Shown: piece by piece, positions 1-9,650 of the stretch | How positions within the stretch are numbered: the stretch's first letter is position 1 | Layout: each line of letters opens with the position of its first letter | Assembly: GCA_947179485.1 (NCBI GenBank) | Contig: OX359250.1 | Span: 47,589,450 to 47,653,449 of the forward strand | DNA length: 64,000 nt | From: Allacma fusca | Taxonomy: Eukaryota > Arthropoda > Collembola > Symphypleona > Sminthuridae | Direction: 5' to 3' | The notes under the pieces: generated by a model | The model's database searches: none | Told to the model about the DNA's origin: nothing | The model's input: only the letters and a program-made list of their open reading frames with translations | Made by a program: the position numbers and the translations under genes

Positions 1-628
1 CCGCTTCTATTTTGAAGTGGGACGACGTAGTTTCTTTTTCCTTGCGTCTTCGTTGCTTGTAGTCTTTCTGTTTGAGTCTGAACACGAAAATCATTCTCCG
101 CAATATTTTTCTTTAAAGTATTATCATTCTAACGTATAATATTCATATTAAAATGTATAATTTCATTAGAACATTATTAGTTGTAAACAGTAGTAGTACA
201 AATAGTCAGGATATACTTCCTGGAGTGGCAGAAAATTCTGTCCTCAGAATTATTAAGATAGAATTGAGGAAACTTTGGAGAGGGAATACGCAAGATGGAG
301 ACCTTATATACGGTGAGTAACAATTTTGTATTGGGTTAGTGAGATTGAAATTGAAAAATAGCGTATAATATGAACTTGAAAGTGTGTGTATAATAGATTT
401 TACAGAAATTTTGTGTGTGTACAGGGTGTCCAATGGGAAGTGACGAAATGTAGTGATCAATTACAATTTCTGGAAATGAAGGAAAAAGGTGTTGGGAGCT
501 GCAGCTCATAGTAAGTATGTGTAAATTTAAGAGAAAAAATTCCTATGTATGTAATATAAGAGTGGGAATTATGGATAATATGTGGAAGTGTCTGTGAAGC
601 TAGGAAAAAAGGTTAGTCATGAAATATA

Positions 629-662
<34 letters not shown>

Positions 663-1781
663 TATTTTCTTGATTGTAGATGACGTGCAAATGTCATGGC
701 GTCCCATGTGTGCTTGCAGTTGGAGCTGTCATCATAGAGGGTGCTGACCTGAACATCCGTGAATGTGGGTCATGTTGTGAAGTCGGCTATAGTCAATGGA
801 AATTTGTTCTGGAACTCAGAATAAATACATATTAGTAAATCTGTCAGCAATATAATGTTGGTGTATAATTTTATTGTTATTGCAGGTGGGGTCCGTGTCG
901 CAGAACTAGTCAAGATATCAGAGCAAGATATTTAACTAAGATAGTTATTGTATAGGGTGCATGATACAATTTTCCGGAAAAGCATGATGATGTGTAGACT
1001 TGAATTTGCTTGCATGTCGTGATTATCTTTGCGTATTAACAAACGTGTGTAAATCATATGGTTAGTTGAAGATCACGTCTTCGGATGGGATGTTTGACAC
1101 GGTGTAATATAATAAAATCATAAGTTTGTTGAAGATCATGTCTTTGGATGAGATGTTTGACATTGCATAGGTTAAGGTTCATATGGTTGTTGAGGATCCA
1201 GTTTTCGGACAGGATGCTTGACGTTGATAATTATAAGGTGCATAAGGTAGTTGAGGATCCAGTCTTTGGACAGGATGCTTGACATTGGTAGTTATAAGAT
1301 GCATAAGGTAGTTGAGGATCCAGTCTTCGGACAGGATGCTTGACAGTGGTAGTTATAAGATGCATAAGGTAGTTGAGGATCCAGTCTTTGGACAGGATGC
1401 TTGACATTGGTAGTTATAAGATGCATAAGGTAGTTGAGGATCCAGTCTTCGGACAGGATGCTTGACAGTGGTAGTTATAAGATGCATAAGGTAGTTGAGG
1501 ATCCAGTCTTCGGACAGGATGCTTGACGTTGCGGGATGAGTGAGCTTGTCGTACAGGGGTCACGCCAAATTTTTTCTAGAATTAACACTTTGAAAATTTG
1601 GAGGGTAGGAGAGGTCAGTGACCCTATAGTAGCATTATGTAGTGTTTTGAAGTTGTGATTTGTAAACGACTCGAAATAGGAGTTAGGGTTGTGGTGTGTT
1701 GAATTAAATTGCAATTGAAGTGTTTGTTCATTGAAATTGTTGATCATATAGGATGTATTTTAAATGAAGCAGAAGGCTATA
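1..1781. other. Non-coding stretch downstream of gypsy pol
   Basis: This is the 3' side (minus-strand sense) of the gypsy element that starts near 9.6 kb. It holds a 30-base poly-T run at about 632-661 and the 61-bp tandem array annotated separately. I found no env-like ORF. I looked for a 3' LTR matching the one at 9.0-9.65 kb (TATA box, AATAAA, GC-rich palindrome) and found none. The element either continues beyond the left edge of the window or has lost its 3' end. Confidence 0.5.
1061..1530. repeat. 61-bp tandem repeat array with a dimeric higher-order pattern
   Basis: About seven to eight head-to-tail units carry the core GTTGAGGATCCAGTCTTCGG followed by ACAGGATGCTTGACA. The core advances exactly 61 bp per unit between about 1259 and 1503. 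The first two units (from about 1061) are degenerate and read GAAGATC instead of GAGGATC. The middle units alternate between two versions (CTTTGG with ACATTGG, and CTTCGG with ACAGTGG), so the recent expansion was by 122-bp dimers. The array lies in the 3' region of the gypsy element. Confidence 0.85.
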
Positions 1782-4700
1782 TTATAGTGGATAACTATGG
1801 TTAGTGGTAGGTTTAACCACTGTGAAGTTAAATAAATTGTCCAATGCGTGGATATGAGTTCTTGTGCTACGCCTAAAATCCGAATCTTGACGGGAATAAA
1901 AATCTGTGGGTAATATGTGTTGAGATTCTTGTTCCAATAATTGTTGCTGGGTTCTCCTAACACGTTTATTAGGAAGTGTTATAGAGGAGGAGCGAGGAAT
2001 TTCCACAGTAGAATTTTTAGGTGCAGACAATAGTGCTTCTCTATAGGTAGGTTTATGAGGTTGCTCTTGATTTTCTGGAGGCATTGTAGGAGGTTGTTGA
2101 ACGGGAAATGGAGGCACTGTATCCCGTAGTGGAAATGCATGAGTGTCAGCTGTAGGTAAATTTGGTTCAAGAATAACGTCGGCTGGACTTGAGGGTTGTT
2201 CAGCAATAAGTTCAGGAGTAATGTCAGGTTCTGGAGAAGGTAGTTCTCCTGTAGATTTAGTAAGTTCCTGAGGAATGTCTTGTAGATTTGTAGAAGATTC
2301 CTGCACTGGAGGTGCATCGTCATTATTGAGCAGAGATTTAGTGTTGAACACATTGGGGCGTTCATAAAATATTTTTAACCTGGACACATGAACTGTGAGG
2401 GTTTTAACAGTGTTGCCAACAGATCCTCTAATAGTGTAGTTAACTTCGGAGGGACGGTCAATAACAGAAAAGGGACCCTTCCATCGTGGGAGTAACTTTG
2501 TGCTCGTACCAGGTTGTATGGACGTGTGCTCGAGGAGCACATTGTCACCAATATTATAGTTTATTGTTCGTTTAGACTGATTTACGCGGGCGGCGTATTT
2601 TTTCCTTTGGGTCTCTAGTATGTCATGAGTAGTTTTCCAGAGTGACGTCATGTCTTGGACGTTTCTGTTTTCTGGAGTAAAAGTAGGAAATGCATTTCTC
2701 AACGGGGTGCGAGCATGAAAACCATGCAGCACATAGAATGGTGTAAAACCGTGGGAGCTGTGAAGAGTATTGTTGAGATGGAATGTAATAGCTGGAATGG
2801 CGTGGGGCCAGTCGGCCTTATTTTCTGCTCTGTATATAGCAATACAGTCACCCAATGTTTGATGGGATCTCTCGATAAGACCCTGCGTTTGGGGGTGAAA
2901 AGCAGTGCTATAGTTCATTTTAAAATCAAATATTTTGGAAAGTTCTGTAATGACAGCATTGTTAAATTCTGTCCCTTGATCTGACTGTATAATTTCGGGG
3001 AGGGAATAGACAGCAGCTATTTTGTTGAAGATGAATTTGGCTATAGCGGAAGCGTCTGCTGTGGGTACAACCTCAGCTACGAGAAATTTAGTGAGATAAC
3101 AAATTGCAGTGATTATATATCTTGGACGTCCTTCTTTATTCGTCAATGGACCCTGTACGTCCATCTGAATTCTTTCGAATGGTCTGAGGGGAATAGGAAT
3201 GAATTGGAACTCTCCGGGCTGTTTTTGACCACGGGGAGATTTTCTGGCTTGACAAAATGAACACGATTGTATAAAGTCTTTGATATCTTTGCTCATTGTT
3301 TTCCAGTAGTAGCTTTGTTGGATTTCTTTGAGGGCCTTAGTATGTCCTGTGTGGGACACTGGGTTATGGTGACGTTTAATGATATCCGGGACCATGTGAT
3401 GTGGTATCATTAGTAGGGATTTTTCTCCAAGTTTTTTGTTATGTTTATACAAAATATTGTTATAGAGAGCGTATGTTGAACGGACTCTCCAATTACTTGG
3501 AAGTTTGTTAATTATATCCATAAGAGCTGGATCTTTCGCTTGTTCGCTTTGGAGAGTACCAATATCTATTGTATGGACGGAGAGGCATGCTTCATCATCG
3601 GTCTGGGAGTGTGTGGGTTCTTGGAAAGGATTGCGGCTGAGGCAATCGGCAACCTTATGAGTTGTACCCTTGACATATTTTATGGTAATGTCGTAGGGCA
3701 TCAGTAGAAGTTGCAGTCGTTGTAGCTTGGGGTCCAAGCTATCCTTACTCTTCATTATATAACATAAGCTATGATGATCTGTGCGCACTGTAAAGTGTAT
3801 TCCAAGTAAGTACTCCTTTAGCTTCATGACTGACCATGTAATGGCCAGAAGTTCTAAAAGTCGTATATGATACTTAGCCTCATATTTATTTAAACGTCGG
3901 CTGAGGAAGAAAACTGGATGTTCTAAACCATCAGGGTGTAGTTGGGTCAGATAGGCTCCGAGTCCTTGGTAGGAAGCGTCTGTATATAAAAAGGTTTCTT
4001 TTTGTGGGTCGTAATGGGCTAGGACTGGTTTGCATAATAAGAGATTCTTCAGGGCTTGGAATGCTTGATCACATTCGTGAGTCCACAGAAACGGGGTGTT
4101 CTTTTTTGTGAGCTCTCTTAGTGGTGCAGCTATATGTGCAAAATTGGGCACAAATCTTCGGAAGAAATTAGCCATTCCAAGAAAGGATTGGACTGTAGTG
4201 ATGTTAGTTGGGGCGGGCATCTGCCTTAATCCATTTAAATTGTCATCGTAGGGCTGAATACCATATGCGGTAATTGTAAAGCCAAGGAGATTTATTTTTT
4301 CGTAACCAAATTTACATTTGGTCGGTTCAAACTTGAGGTTATGCTGGGCAAATCGTATGAAGATTTTCCGGAGTTTAGAAATATGGTCGTCAATTGTGGT
4401 ACTTGAGATTACGATATCGTCGACGTAGGCCATAGCTGTGTTATATTTTAGATCTGCTAAAATAACATCAATGACCCTACAGAAATGTGAGGGGGAGTTT
4501 TTGGCACCGAATGGCATATCTTTATATTGATATTGTCCATTACGTGTGATAAAACTGAGTTTTTCTCTGGAGGCGGGTTCTACCGTTATCTGATGGAATC
4601 CGGAGGCTAGGTCGAGCGTTGAGAAATATTTCTGGTTTTGTAAGCGACGAAGAATTTCATCAATTGAGGGTAACGGCCAATGCATTGGTTTAGTGATGGC

Positions 4701-6146
4701 GTTGAGTGAGCGGAAATCGATGACCATGCGGGGCTTTCTTATTCCCTGGTCGTTCGGTTTTTTGAAAACTATGATGACGGGACTAGAGAAAGGTGATGTG
4801 GAGGGCTCAATTATGTCATTGTCCAGTAGCTTTTTCACTTCGGCATCTATTATAGCGTCTTGATATGCTGAGGTCTTGTAGGGCTTATGGGCCACGATAC
4901 TGTTATGTTGAAGTTCTACTTTGAACGGTATGGTTGAACACTTGCCTAGTTCATGAGGATGGAAGGCAAAAGAAAGCCTGTAGTGTCGTAATAATGAACG
5001 GAGTTTAGTTTGATCCTCAGGATTGAGATCCGGATTGATTTTAAAAGATGCTATTTCAGTTTCCAATTGGGAAGTATTGATCGTATTGATATGTATCGGG
5101 TTCATAAAATTATCATGTGTGTCGAAGGTAGTTAAGTTTCCGAGGCCCAGACCATCTGGTAAGGTAATAGTCATAGAAGTTGGATTTGTGAGCAGGAAGA
5201 ATTTAGATTCAGGACTAAGTATTGCATGAGGAGCAAGTATATTGAATTGTGTGTGTAAGGATTCATGAGGTTGGAAATATAGAGGCGAAGTGTGTTCAAT
5301 GGAGTGAATGGTTGCAATGGTTACATGAGACCTGGGTGAAATAACCTGTGTTCCATGGACACGGAGAACATCGTCTTCCATGGTAGTGGAAACACAAAGA
5401 ATTGTTGTAAGGTTGGACGTTGTAGAAGGCTTAGCTGAGACAGATGATATGGGAGTAGGTGTAGTTTTGAGAGTGATTCTTCGGGAGGTAGAAATACGTC
5501 GGCGAAGTGGATGGGTGGAGCGATGGAAGTAATCCTGGTCTGTCTCATCAGAAGATATGTCTGGAGTTGGAGAATATTTTTCAGGCTGTGAATATTTATG
5601 CCCATGTTGAGATTTATTTTTCGTTGTTGTGAGAGTCTGGGAAGCTTGGTCTTGAAAAGTTGGAAGAGTTTGAGTAGACGTTGAGACTGGAAAAGAGGTC
5701 ACAGGTGGTGTAGTAGATGCAAACCAAGGGTCGGGCAAGAAGGTAGCTTCCTGGTCTTTGTTAGAATGAGATTTATTTGACAGTTGTGTCCTGGTTGAAA
5801 AGTTTTGTATGAGTTGTACTGGAAGTTCGCATTGTTCTCTAAGTGCATTATCGTGTTGTACGAGAGTATGAATTAACGGGATGTTTCCTGTGAATTTGTT
5901 GAATAGGATATTTTTCTCAGTGTTGATAAGGAATCCTCCTTTAGAATATAAGAAGTCTGTTCCCAAGATGCAGCGAAGTGCTGTGGAAGGAGCAATTATA
6001 AAAGGATGTAAAAATGTACAGTCTCCTATCTTGATTTTTACAAGGGCGAGTCCTGTATTGGGCATGGGGTTTCCTGAGGCATCTATAAGTGTGAGATTGG
6101 TCTTCGTGATTTGTGTACCAGGAGGCACGTATGAGGGATGGATCAA
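1782..6146 (-). CDS. pol: Ty3/gypsy Pol polyprotein (protease, reverse transcriptase, RNase H, integrase)
   Basis: The 1454-codon frame encodes the enzymes of a Ty3/gypsy retrotransposon. The aspartic protease active site (LIDTGAAAS) lies just upstream of the first listed codon, with its Asp codon at 6166-6168. The frame stays open upstream past the gag stop, in the -1 frame relative to gag. The nominal start (a TTG) is therefore not a real initiation site, and -1 frameshifting from gag is likely. Next comes a Ser/Thr-rich linker. Reverse transcriptase follows, with YVDD at about residue 574 (bases 4416-4427). RNase H has YTDAS at about 720. Integrase has its HHCC zinc finger from about 924 (HHNP to CSFCQARK) and catalytic residues in QMDVQ (about 990), QSDQGTEF (about 1054) and GLIERSH (about 1090). 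A GPF module lies near 1228, followed by a Pro-rich tail. No chromodomain or env is seen. The frame is intact, so the insertion is probably young. Confidence 0.95.
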   Translation of the reverse strand: MIHPSYVPPGTQITKTNLTLIDASGNPMPNTGLALVKIKIGDCTFLHPFIIAPSTALRCILGTDFLYSKGGFLINTEKNILFNKFTGNIPLIHTLVQHDNALREQCELPVQLIQNFSTRTQLSNKSHSNKDQEATFLPDPWFASTTPPVTSFPVSTSTQTLPTFQDQASQTLTTTKNKSQHGHKYSQPEKYSPTPDISSDETDQDYFHRSTHPLRRRISTSRRITLKTTPTPISSVSAKPSTTSNLTTILCVSTTMEDDVLRVHGTQVISPRSHVTIATIHSIEHTSPLYFQPHESLHTQFNILAPHAILSPESKFFLLTNPTSMTITLPDGLGLGNLTTFDTHDNFMNPIHINTINTSQLETEIASFKINPDLNPEDQTKLRSLLRHYRLSFAFHPHELGKCSTIPFKVELQHNSIVAHKPYKTSAYQDAIIDAEVKKLLDNDIIEPSTSPFSSPVIIVFKKPNDQGIRKPRMVIDFRSLNAITKPMHWPLPSIDEILRRLQNQKYFSTLDLASGFHQITVEPASREKLSFITRNGQYQYKDMPFGAKNSPSHFCRVIDVILADLKYNTAMAYVDDIVISSTTIDDHISKLRKIFIRFAQHNLKFEPTKCKFGYEKINLLGFTITAYGIQPYDDNLNGLRQMPAPTNITTVQSFLGMANFFRRFVPNFAHIAAPLRELTKKNTPFLWTHECDQAFQALKNLLLCKPVLAHYDPQKETFLYTDASYQGLGAYLTQLHPDGLEHPVFFLSRRLNKYEAKYHIRLLELLAITWSVMKLKEYLLGIHFTVRTDHHSLCYIMKSKDSLDPKLQRLQLLLMPYDITIKYVKGTTHKVADCLSRNPFQEPTHSQTDDEACLSVHTIDIGTLQSEQAKDPALMDIINKLPSNWRVRSTYALYNNILYKHNKKLGEKSLLMIPHHMVPDIIKRHHNPVSHTGHTKALKEIQQSYYWKTMSKDIKDFIQSCSFCQARKSPRGQKQPGEFQFIPIPLRPFERIQMDVQGPLTNKEGRPRYIITAICYLTKFLVAEVVPTADASAIAKFIFNKIAAVYSLPEIIQSDQGTEFNNAVITELSKIFDFKMNYSTAFHPQTQGLIERSHQTLGDCIAIYRAENKADWPHAIPAITFHLNNTLHSSHGFTPFYVLHGFHARTPLRNAFPTFTPENRNVQDMTSLWKTTHDILETQRKKYAARVNQSKRTINYNIGDNVLLEHTSIQPGTSTKLLPRWKGPFSVIDRPSEVNYTIRGSVGNTVKTLTVHVSRLKIFYERPNVFNTKSLLNNDDAPPVQESSTNLQDIPQELTKSTGELPSPEPDITPELIAEQPSSPADVILEPNLPTADTHAFPLRDTVPPFPVQQPPTMPPENQEQPHKPTYREALLSAPKNSTVEIPRSSSITLPNKRVRRTQQQLLEQESQHILPTDFYSRQDSDFRRSTRTHIHALDNLFNFTVVKPTTNHSYPL

Positions 6147-6277
6147 CGAAGCAGCTGCTCCTGTGTCGATAAGACACGGGAGGTTTATACCGTTTATACT
6201 GACAATGATTTTAAGAGAACAGGAGAGTGAGTGTACACTGATGGTAGTGGTACATTTTGTAGTAATGGAAGGAATTA

Positions 6278-8962
6278 TTAGTGGCTGTCTTGTGAGGTGT
6301 GGTGGTCTGCAGCTTGTATAGGTAGAAGCTGGCGTCGGGGCAGGCCTTGTGGAGCCTGCCCGTTGGAGTTTAAAGGCTGGCTTTGGAGTTGTTGTTGTCT
6401 TTCTTCACGTCGTCGTTGCATATATTGTGGAAATTGTTGGTAATGTATAGCAACTGGCTGTCTGCAACGGTTAGCATGATGTCCTGGACGGGAGCAACGG
6501 CCGCAGATTTCAGCTGGATTTTGAGGTTGAGCAGGCTGAGTTGGGCAATACCGTGCTGTGTGACCCGTTTGGTTACACTTGTAACACGTGTAGGTTCGTT
6601 GAATGTTAGAACCGAGTCCAGGTTGAAAGTTGTTGTACTGTGGGCGCTGTGGCTGAGCATGTGGAGTGACTGCCATAATGGGAGTGTCTTTAGCTTCCAA
6701 TTTTTCAATTTTCTCGAGAAGCGTGGCCAGTGTTTTTTCGAATGATGTTGGAAGAACGGGGGGCTCAAGAGTGGCGGTACTGTGATCTTGATGAGGAGTA
6801 GTACAAGCCTCGTATTGGCGCAAAGCATCCAGGAGATGAGTAAAATTCTTGATTTTTAGGTTCTTGCTTGTGACAAAAATCTTGACACTGGTGTCAAGCT
6901 TCTCTAATAACGTTTTCACGGTAGTAGCCTCTGGAAATGTTGACCAGTCCGTACCGGCAGCGGACTTTACACGTAATACAAACCGGGTAGGGGGTTCATG
7001 TGGAAATGGCGTCATGGATAACGCGTCCAATAATTTGCTCTTCCTATCGGGCACATCCCGTGGCATTTTGTTTAAAAGGTCATCCCTGAATTGGGCGTAA
7101 GTTTGGCGAGAAGTGGATGTGAGATGGTAGAAATGTGACAGAAAATCTTTTCCTGTTTTGGTGGCATCGGAGAGTTTTCTGTAGACATAAGACTTTTTCA
7201 TCTTGTCGTCAGTTTGGAAGGTATTGAAAAATTCATCGCATCTCAGGAGGAATTCTGCTAATTCCTCCGATGAGATTTTGGGAGATGGGTAAGAGGGTTT
7301 GTCGAAAAGAAATCGGGTGTAGTCCATGGTGGAATTTTTTGTAGGAATTATTGGAGGAATAAGGGGAGGAGTTGGAATAGGAGAAGTCGAACGGGAAGAG
7401 GAAGAGCTGTCGGTGGCAGTGGTGAAATGGAGAGATTCTGAGTGGAGTGACCCTGAATCAGAGTTTGAATCTGAAAGAGGTGGAGGGGTTAGGTTAATAT
7501 TATAGATAGGATTGTCACTGTCGTATGCGGCAGTGGTTTCAGCGTCAGAAATGAGAACAGCGGTATTATTCTGAGGAGCTGTATGAGAATGATTATCGGT
7601 GTGATTGTCTGGGTGAGTGACGGGAGCGGAAAAAATGTCCGGATATGTATTAGTGGCTATGGTAATGAACTCTTGGTCCAGGAGAAATAGTCCTTCTTTG
7701 TAGGCTTGTTGGGACGAGAAGTGACAGTGGTTGTGGGTATATTTGGAGGCGAGATTAAACTCCTGTACTATGCCTAAGTAAGATGCGTAACTGAGAAGAT
7801 GGGCAATGTCCTGAGTGGAATTGTGGTCAGCTTGGAGTCGGGTGGTCCAAGCGAGGATTACAGGCGTGTAGCTGTGTGTTTCGATAACATAGGTAGGGGT
7901 CTTAGTAGTGGACACGGAAGGAGTAGTTGTTGTGACTGGAGTAGTAGTTACGGTTGGACAGAATTCTTGAGCTAGTAATGAAGTTTGGATGTCCTCTATT
8001 TCTTCAATGATGGGTGCAAATTCATTCGAATTAGTCTGCCAAAGTGTAAAGATGCGGAGGATTCGTGCTACAATTTTTGTAAATGTTTCTCTGGTGTTGA
8101 GGAAATGACCGTCAGATGTAACTTCTGTGGTTAACTTGAGATCATACAGCAATTGTTGGTAATGGGAGTACGTAAGGATGCTAGTCCCGGAAGAGTCTGT
8201 TTCTTGCTTGGTCTTAATGTCATCAACGAGTTTCTGGGCGACGTCTTCGAGAAGGTCTCGGGGGGCAAAAAGGCGTGAAGATGTGGGTTGTGGATGTGGT
8301 ATGCCGGTGAGAGTATGATTGTTGGACAAATTAAAATTGTTACTTACTGTGTAATGTTGATCGAAGATCGAGTCATGAGTCGCTGGACCGGAAGAGACAG
8401 CAGGGGTGGATGTCCTACTAGGGTGAAAACTCGCAAAGCCTCCAAGAGGTGTTGTGGGTTCCGGTGTTGGTCCTTCGGTGTCAGTTTCGCCTTCACTGGA
8501 TGGTACGTGGTTGAGGATGTCGTCGGGGACGGTCACCACGGTGGTTTCAGGCAGGGTCGTAGTCGAACTGTTTATTGATCGCGGAATTCTGCTTGGGTTT
8601 TTCCGGATAACTTTTATGTCACTCCTATCAACTGGTTGGGGCTCAATGTTAGAGTTAACGTAGCGAGGCAGTTTTTGTTTGAACAGTTTGTAAAACTTGT
8701 AAAGGTATAGTGCTCGTGTGGAGGATAGATGACTATATTTTGCACTTGCACGCACTTGGTCCTCAGGAGTAAGCTCAACGAGAGCAGCTTCACTGAGCAA
8801 TAAAGCTATATATCTTTGTTGATTACAAATTATAAATTCGGGATGATTATAAAGTTCAGCTACTCTAATAAATCTGATGTCGTGAGGTGACATGTGGCAC
8901 GGGGAAACTTGAGACAATTTATAGAAAAATCTGGCATAGCCTACGGCGGCGGCTGACGCCAC
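6278..8962 (-). CDS. gag: Ty3/gypsy Gag polyprotein
   Basis: This 894-codon ORF encodes the structural, nucleic-acid-binding protein of the same element. The C-terminal part has two CCHC zinc knuckles, CYKCNQTGHTARYC and CGRCSRPGHHANRC (about residues 790-830), which mark a nucleocapsid domain. A capsid-like stretch of about 200 residues precedes them, and the N-terminal half is long, Ser/Thr/Pro-rich and low in complexity. The protein is unusually long for a gypsy Gag. The listed first codon is a GTG at 8960-8962; a plain ATG for this frame is not obvious, so the true start is uncertain. It ends in TAA at about 6278 and overlaps the upstream extension of the pol frame (-1). There is no in-frame stop. 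Confidence 0.9.
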   Translation of the reverse strand: MASAAAVGYARFFYKLSQVSPCHMSPHDIRFIRVAELYNHPEFIICNQQRYIALLLSEAALVELTPEDQVRASAKYSHLSSTRALYLYKFYKLFKQKLPRYVNSNIEPQPVDRSDIKVIRKNPSRIPRSINSSTTTLPETTVVTVPDDILNHVPSSEGETDTEGPTPEPTTPLGGFASFHPSRTSTPAVSSGPATHDSIFDQHYTVSNNFNLSNNHTLTGIPHPQPTSSRLFAPRDLLEDVAQKLVDDIKTKQETDSSGTSILTYSHYQQLLYDLKLTTEVTSDGHFLNTRETFTKIVARILRIFTLWQTNSNEFAPIIEEIEDIQTSLLAQEFCPTVTTTPVTTTTPSVSTTKTPTYVIETHSYTPVILAWTTRLQADHNSTQDIAHLLSYASYLGIVQEFNLASKYTHNHCHFSSQQAYKEGLFLLDQEFITIATNTYPDIFSAPVTHPDNHTDNHSHTAPQNNTAVLISDAETTAAYDSDNPIYNINLTPPPLSDSNSDSGSLHSESLHFTTATDSSSSSRSTSPIPTPPLIPPIIPTKNSTMDYTRFLFDKPSYPSPKISSEELAEFLLRCDEFFNTFQTDDKMKKSYVYRKLSDATKTGKDFLSHFYHLTSTSRQTYAQFRDDLLNKMPRDVPDRKSKLLDALSMTPFPHEPPTRFVLRVKSAAGTDWSTFPEATTVKTLLEKLDTSVKIFVTSKNLKIKNFTHLLDALRQYEACTTPHQDHSTATLEPPVLPTSFEKTLATLLEKIEKLEAKDTPIMAVTPHAQPQRPQYNNFQPGLGSNIQRTYTCYKCNQTGHTARYCPTQPAQPQNPAEICGRCSRPGHHANRCRQPVAIHYQQFPQYMQRRREERQQQLQSQPLNSNGQAPQGLPRRQLLPIQAADHHTSQDSH

Positions 8963-9033
8963 GTAAGATTTAGATTGACAATGTGGTAGAAAAAATGGAA
9001 AATTTGGGCAGAGTTCTGTTTAGCGGCTGACGC

Positions 9034-9650
9034 CACAAGTATATTGCACAGAATTTGTCCGAAAAAAAAAATAAAATAAGTAGAATAGTGTTATAATTGT
9101 CGTACGAACCTTTTTAGCGAGACCTCGAAACCCGCACGTTCACCATGTTATTATTAATGTAGTAGTTAATGGTTCGTAATGAGGAGGATGTAATGAAGAG
9201 CCGATTATGGAAATTAAAGGGAATATTGATGGTAATGAGAGTGAGAGCCGAGATGATGGGGAAAATGTAGACGGTAGAGAGGCACTTGCTTTGGAGTGAG
9301 GGATTTCGGGAGTATGGTCTCAAGATACGAAAAATAAGTCATGTATGTACTTATATGTAGATACTCACAGGATATACTTTATTTCACTATAGTGCGTGAA
9401 TGGATACACTTAGTTGGTCTCACACGCGTTCCCTTGCTCTGCTTAGCTCAAGATCTGACGTTGCTCTCCTCTCTCGTACCTACGGAGGCACGGAGTTTTA
9501 TACGGAGGTGAGCACAAATGTGCCCACCTCCAGTATTTTCTTTAGAATTCATTTTAACCAATAATAGTAAGTTATTGCAGGTACCTAGTGTATTTTTCAT
9601 GTTTTTACAACTGGGTAGTATAGGTATGTATGCTGATGTCATTATTACAT
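9034..9650 (-). repeat. Probable 5' LTR of the gypsy element
   Basis: Read on the minus strand, this stretch has the order expected of an LTR: an upstream (U3) part, a GC-rich palindrome (9504-9531), TATAAAA (9496-9502), then AATAAA (about 9378-9383). The minus-strand sequence TGGCGTCAGCC directly below 9034 starts with TGG and could be the tRNA primer-binding site. The outer edge is a guess based on a TGTAATACATG start near 9650. No second copy exists in the window, so the boundaries cannot be fixed by comparison. Confidence 0.5.
9496..9502 (-). promoter_or_regulatory. TATA box of the gypsy LTR
   Basis: TATAAAA on the minus strand, followed about 115 bases later by AATAAA. This spacing suits the U3-R arrangement of an LTR that drives gag-pol. 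Confidence 0.5.

Noticed and set aside
1061-1530. CRISPR-like regular repeat
   Set aside because: Units are head-to-tail with no unique spacers, in eukaryotic retrotransposon DNA.
1-1780. 3' LTR of the gypsy element
   Set aside because: None of the hallmarks of the right-hand LTR (GTATAAAAC, its palindrome, the TGTAATACATG start) occurs here.
2655-2984. Plus-strand ORFs inside pol, gag and ORF2 (for example 2655-2984, 6383-6745, 47781-48119)
   Set aside because: They lie antisense to well-supported coding frames and have no motifs of their own.
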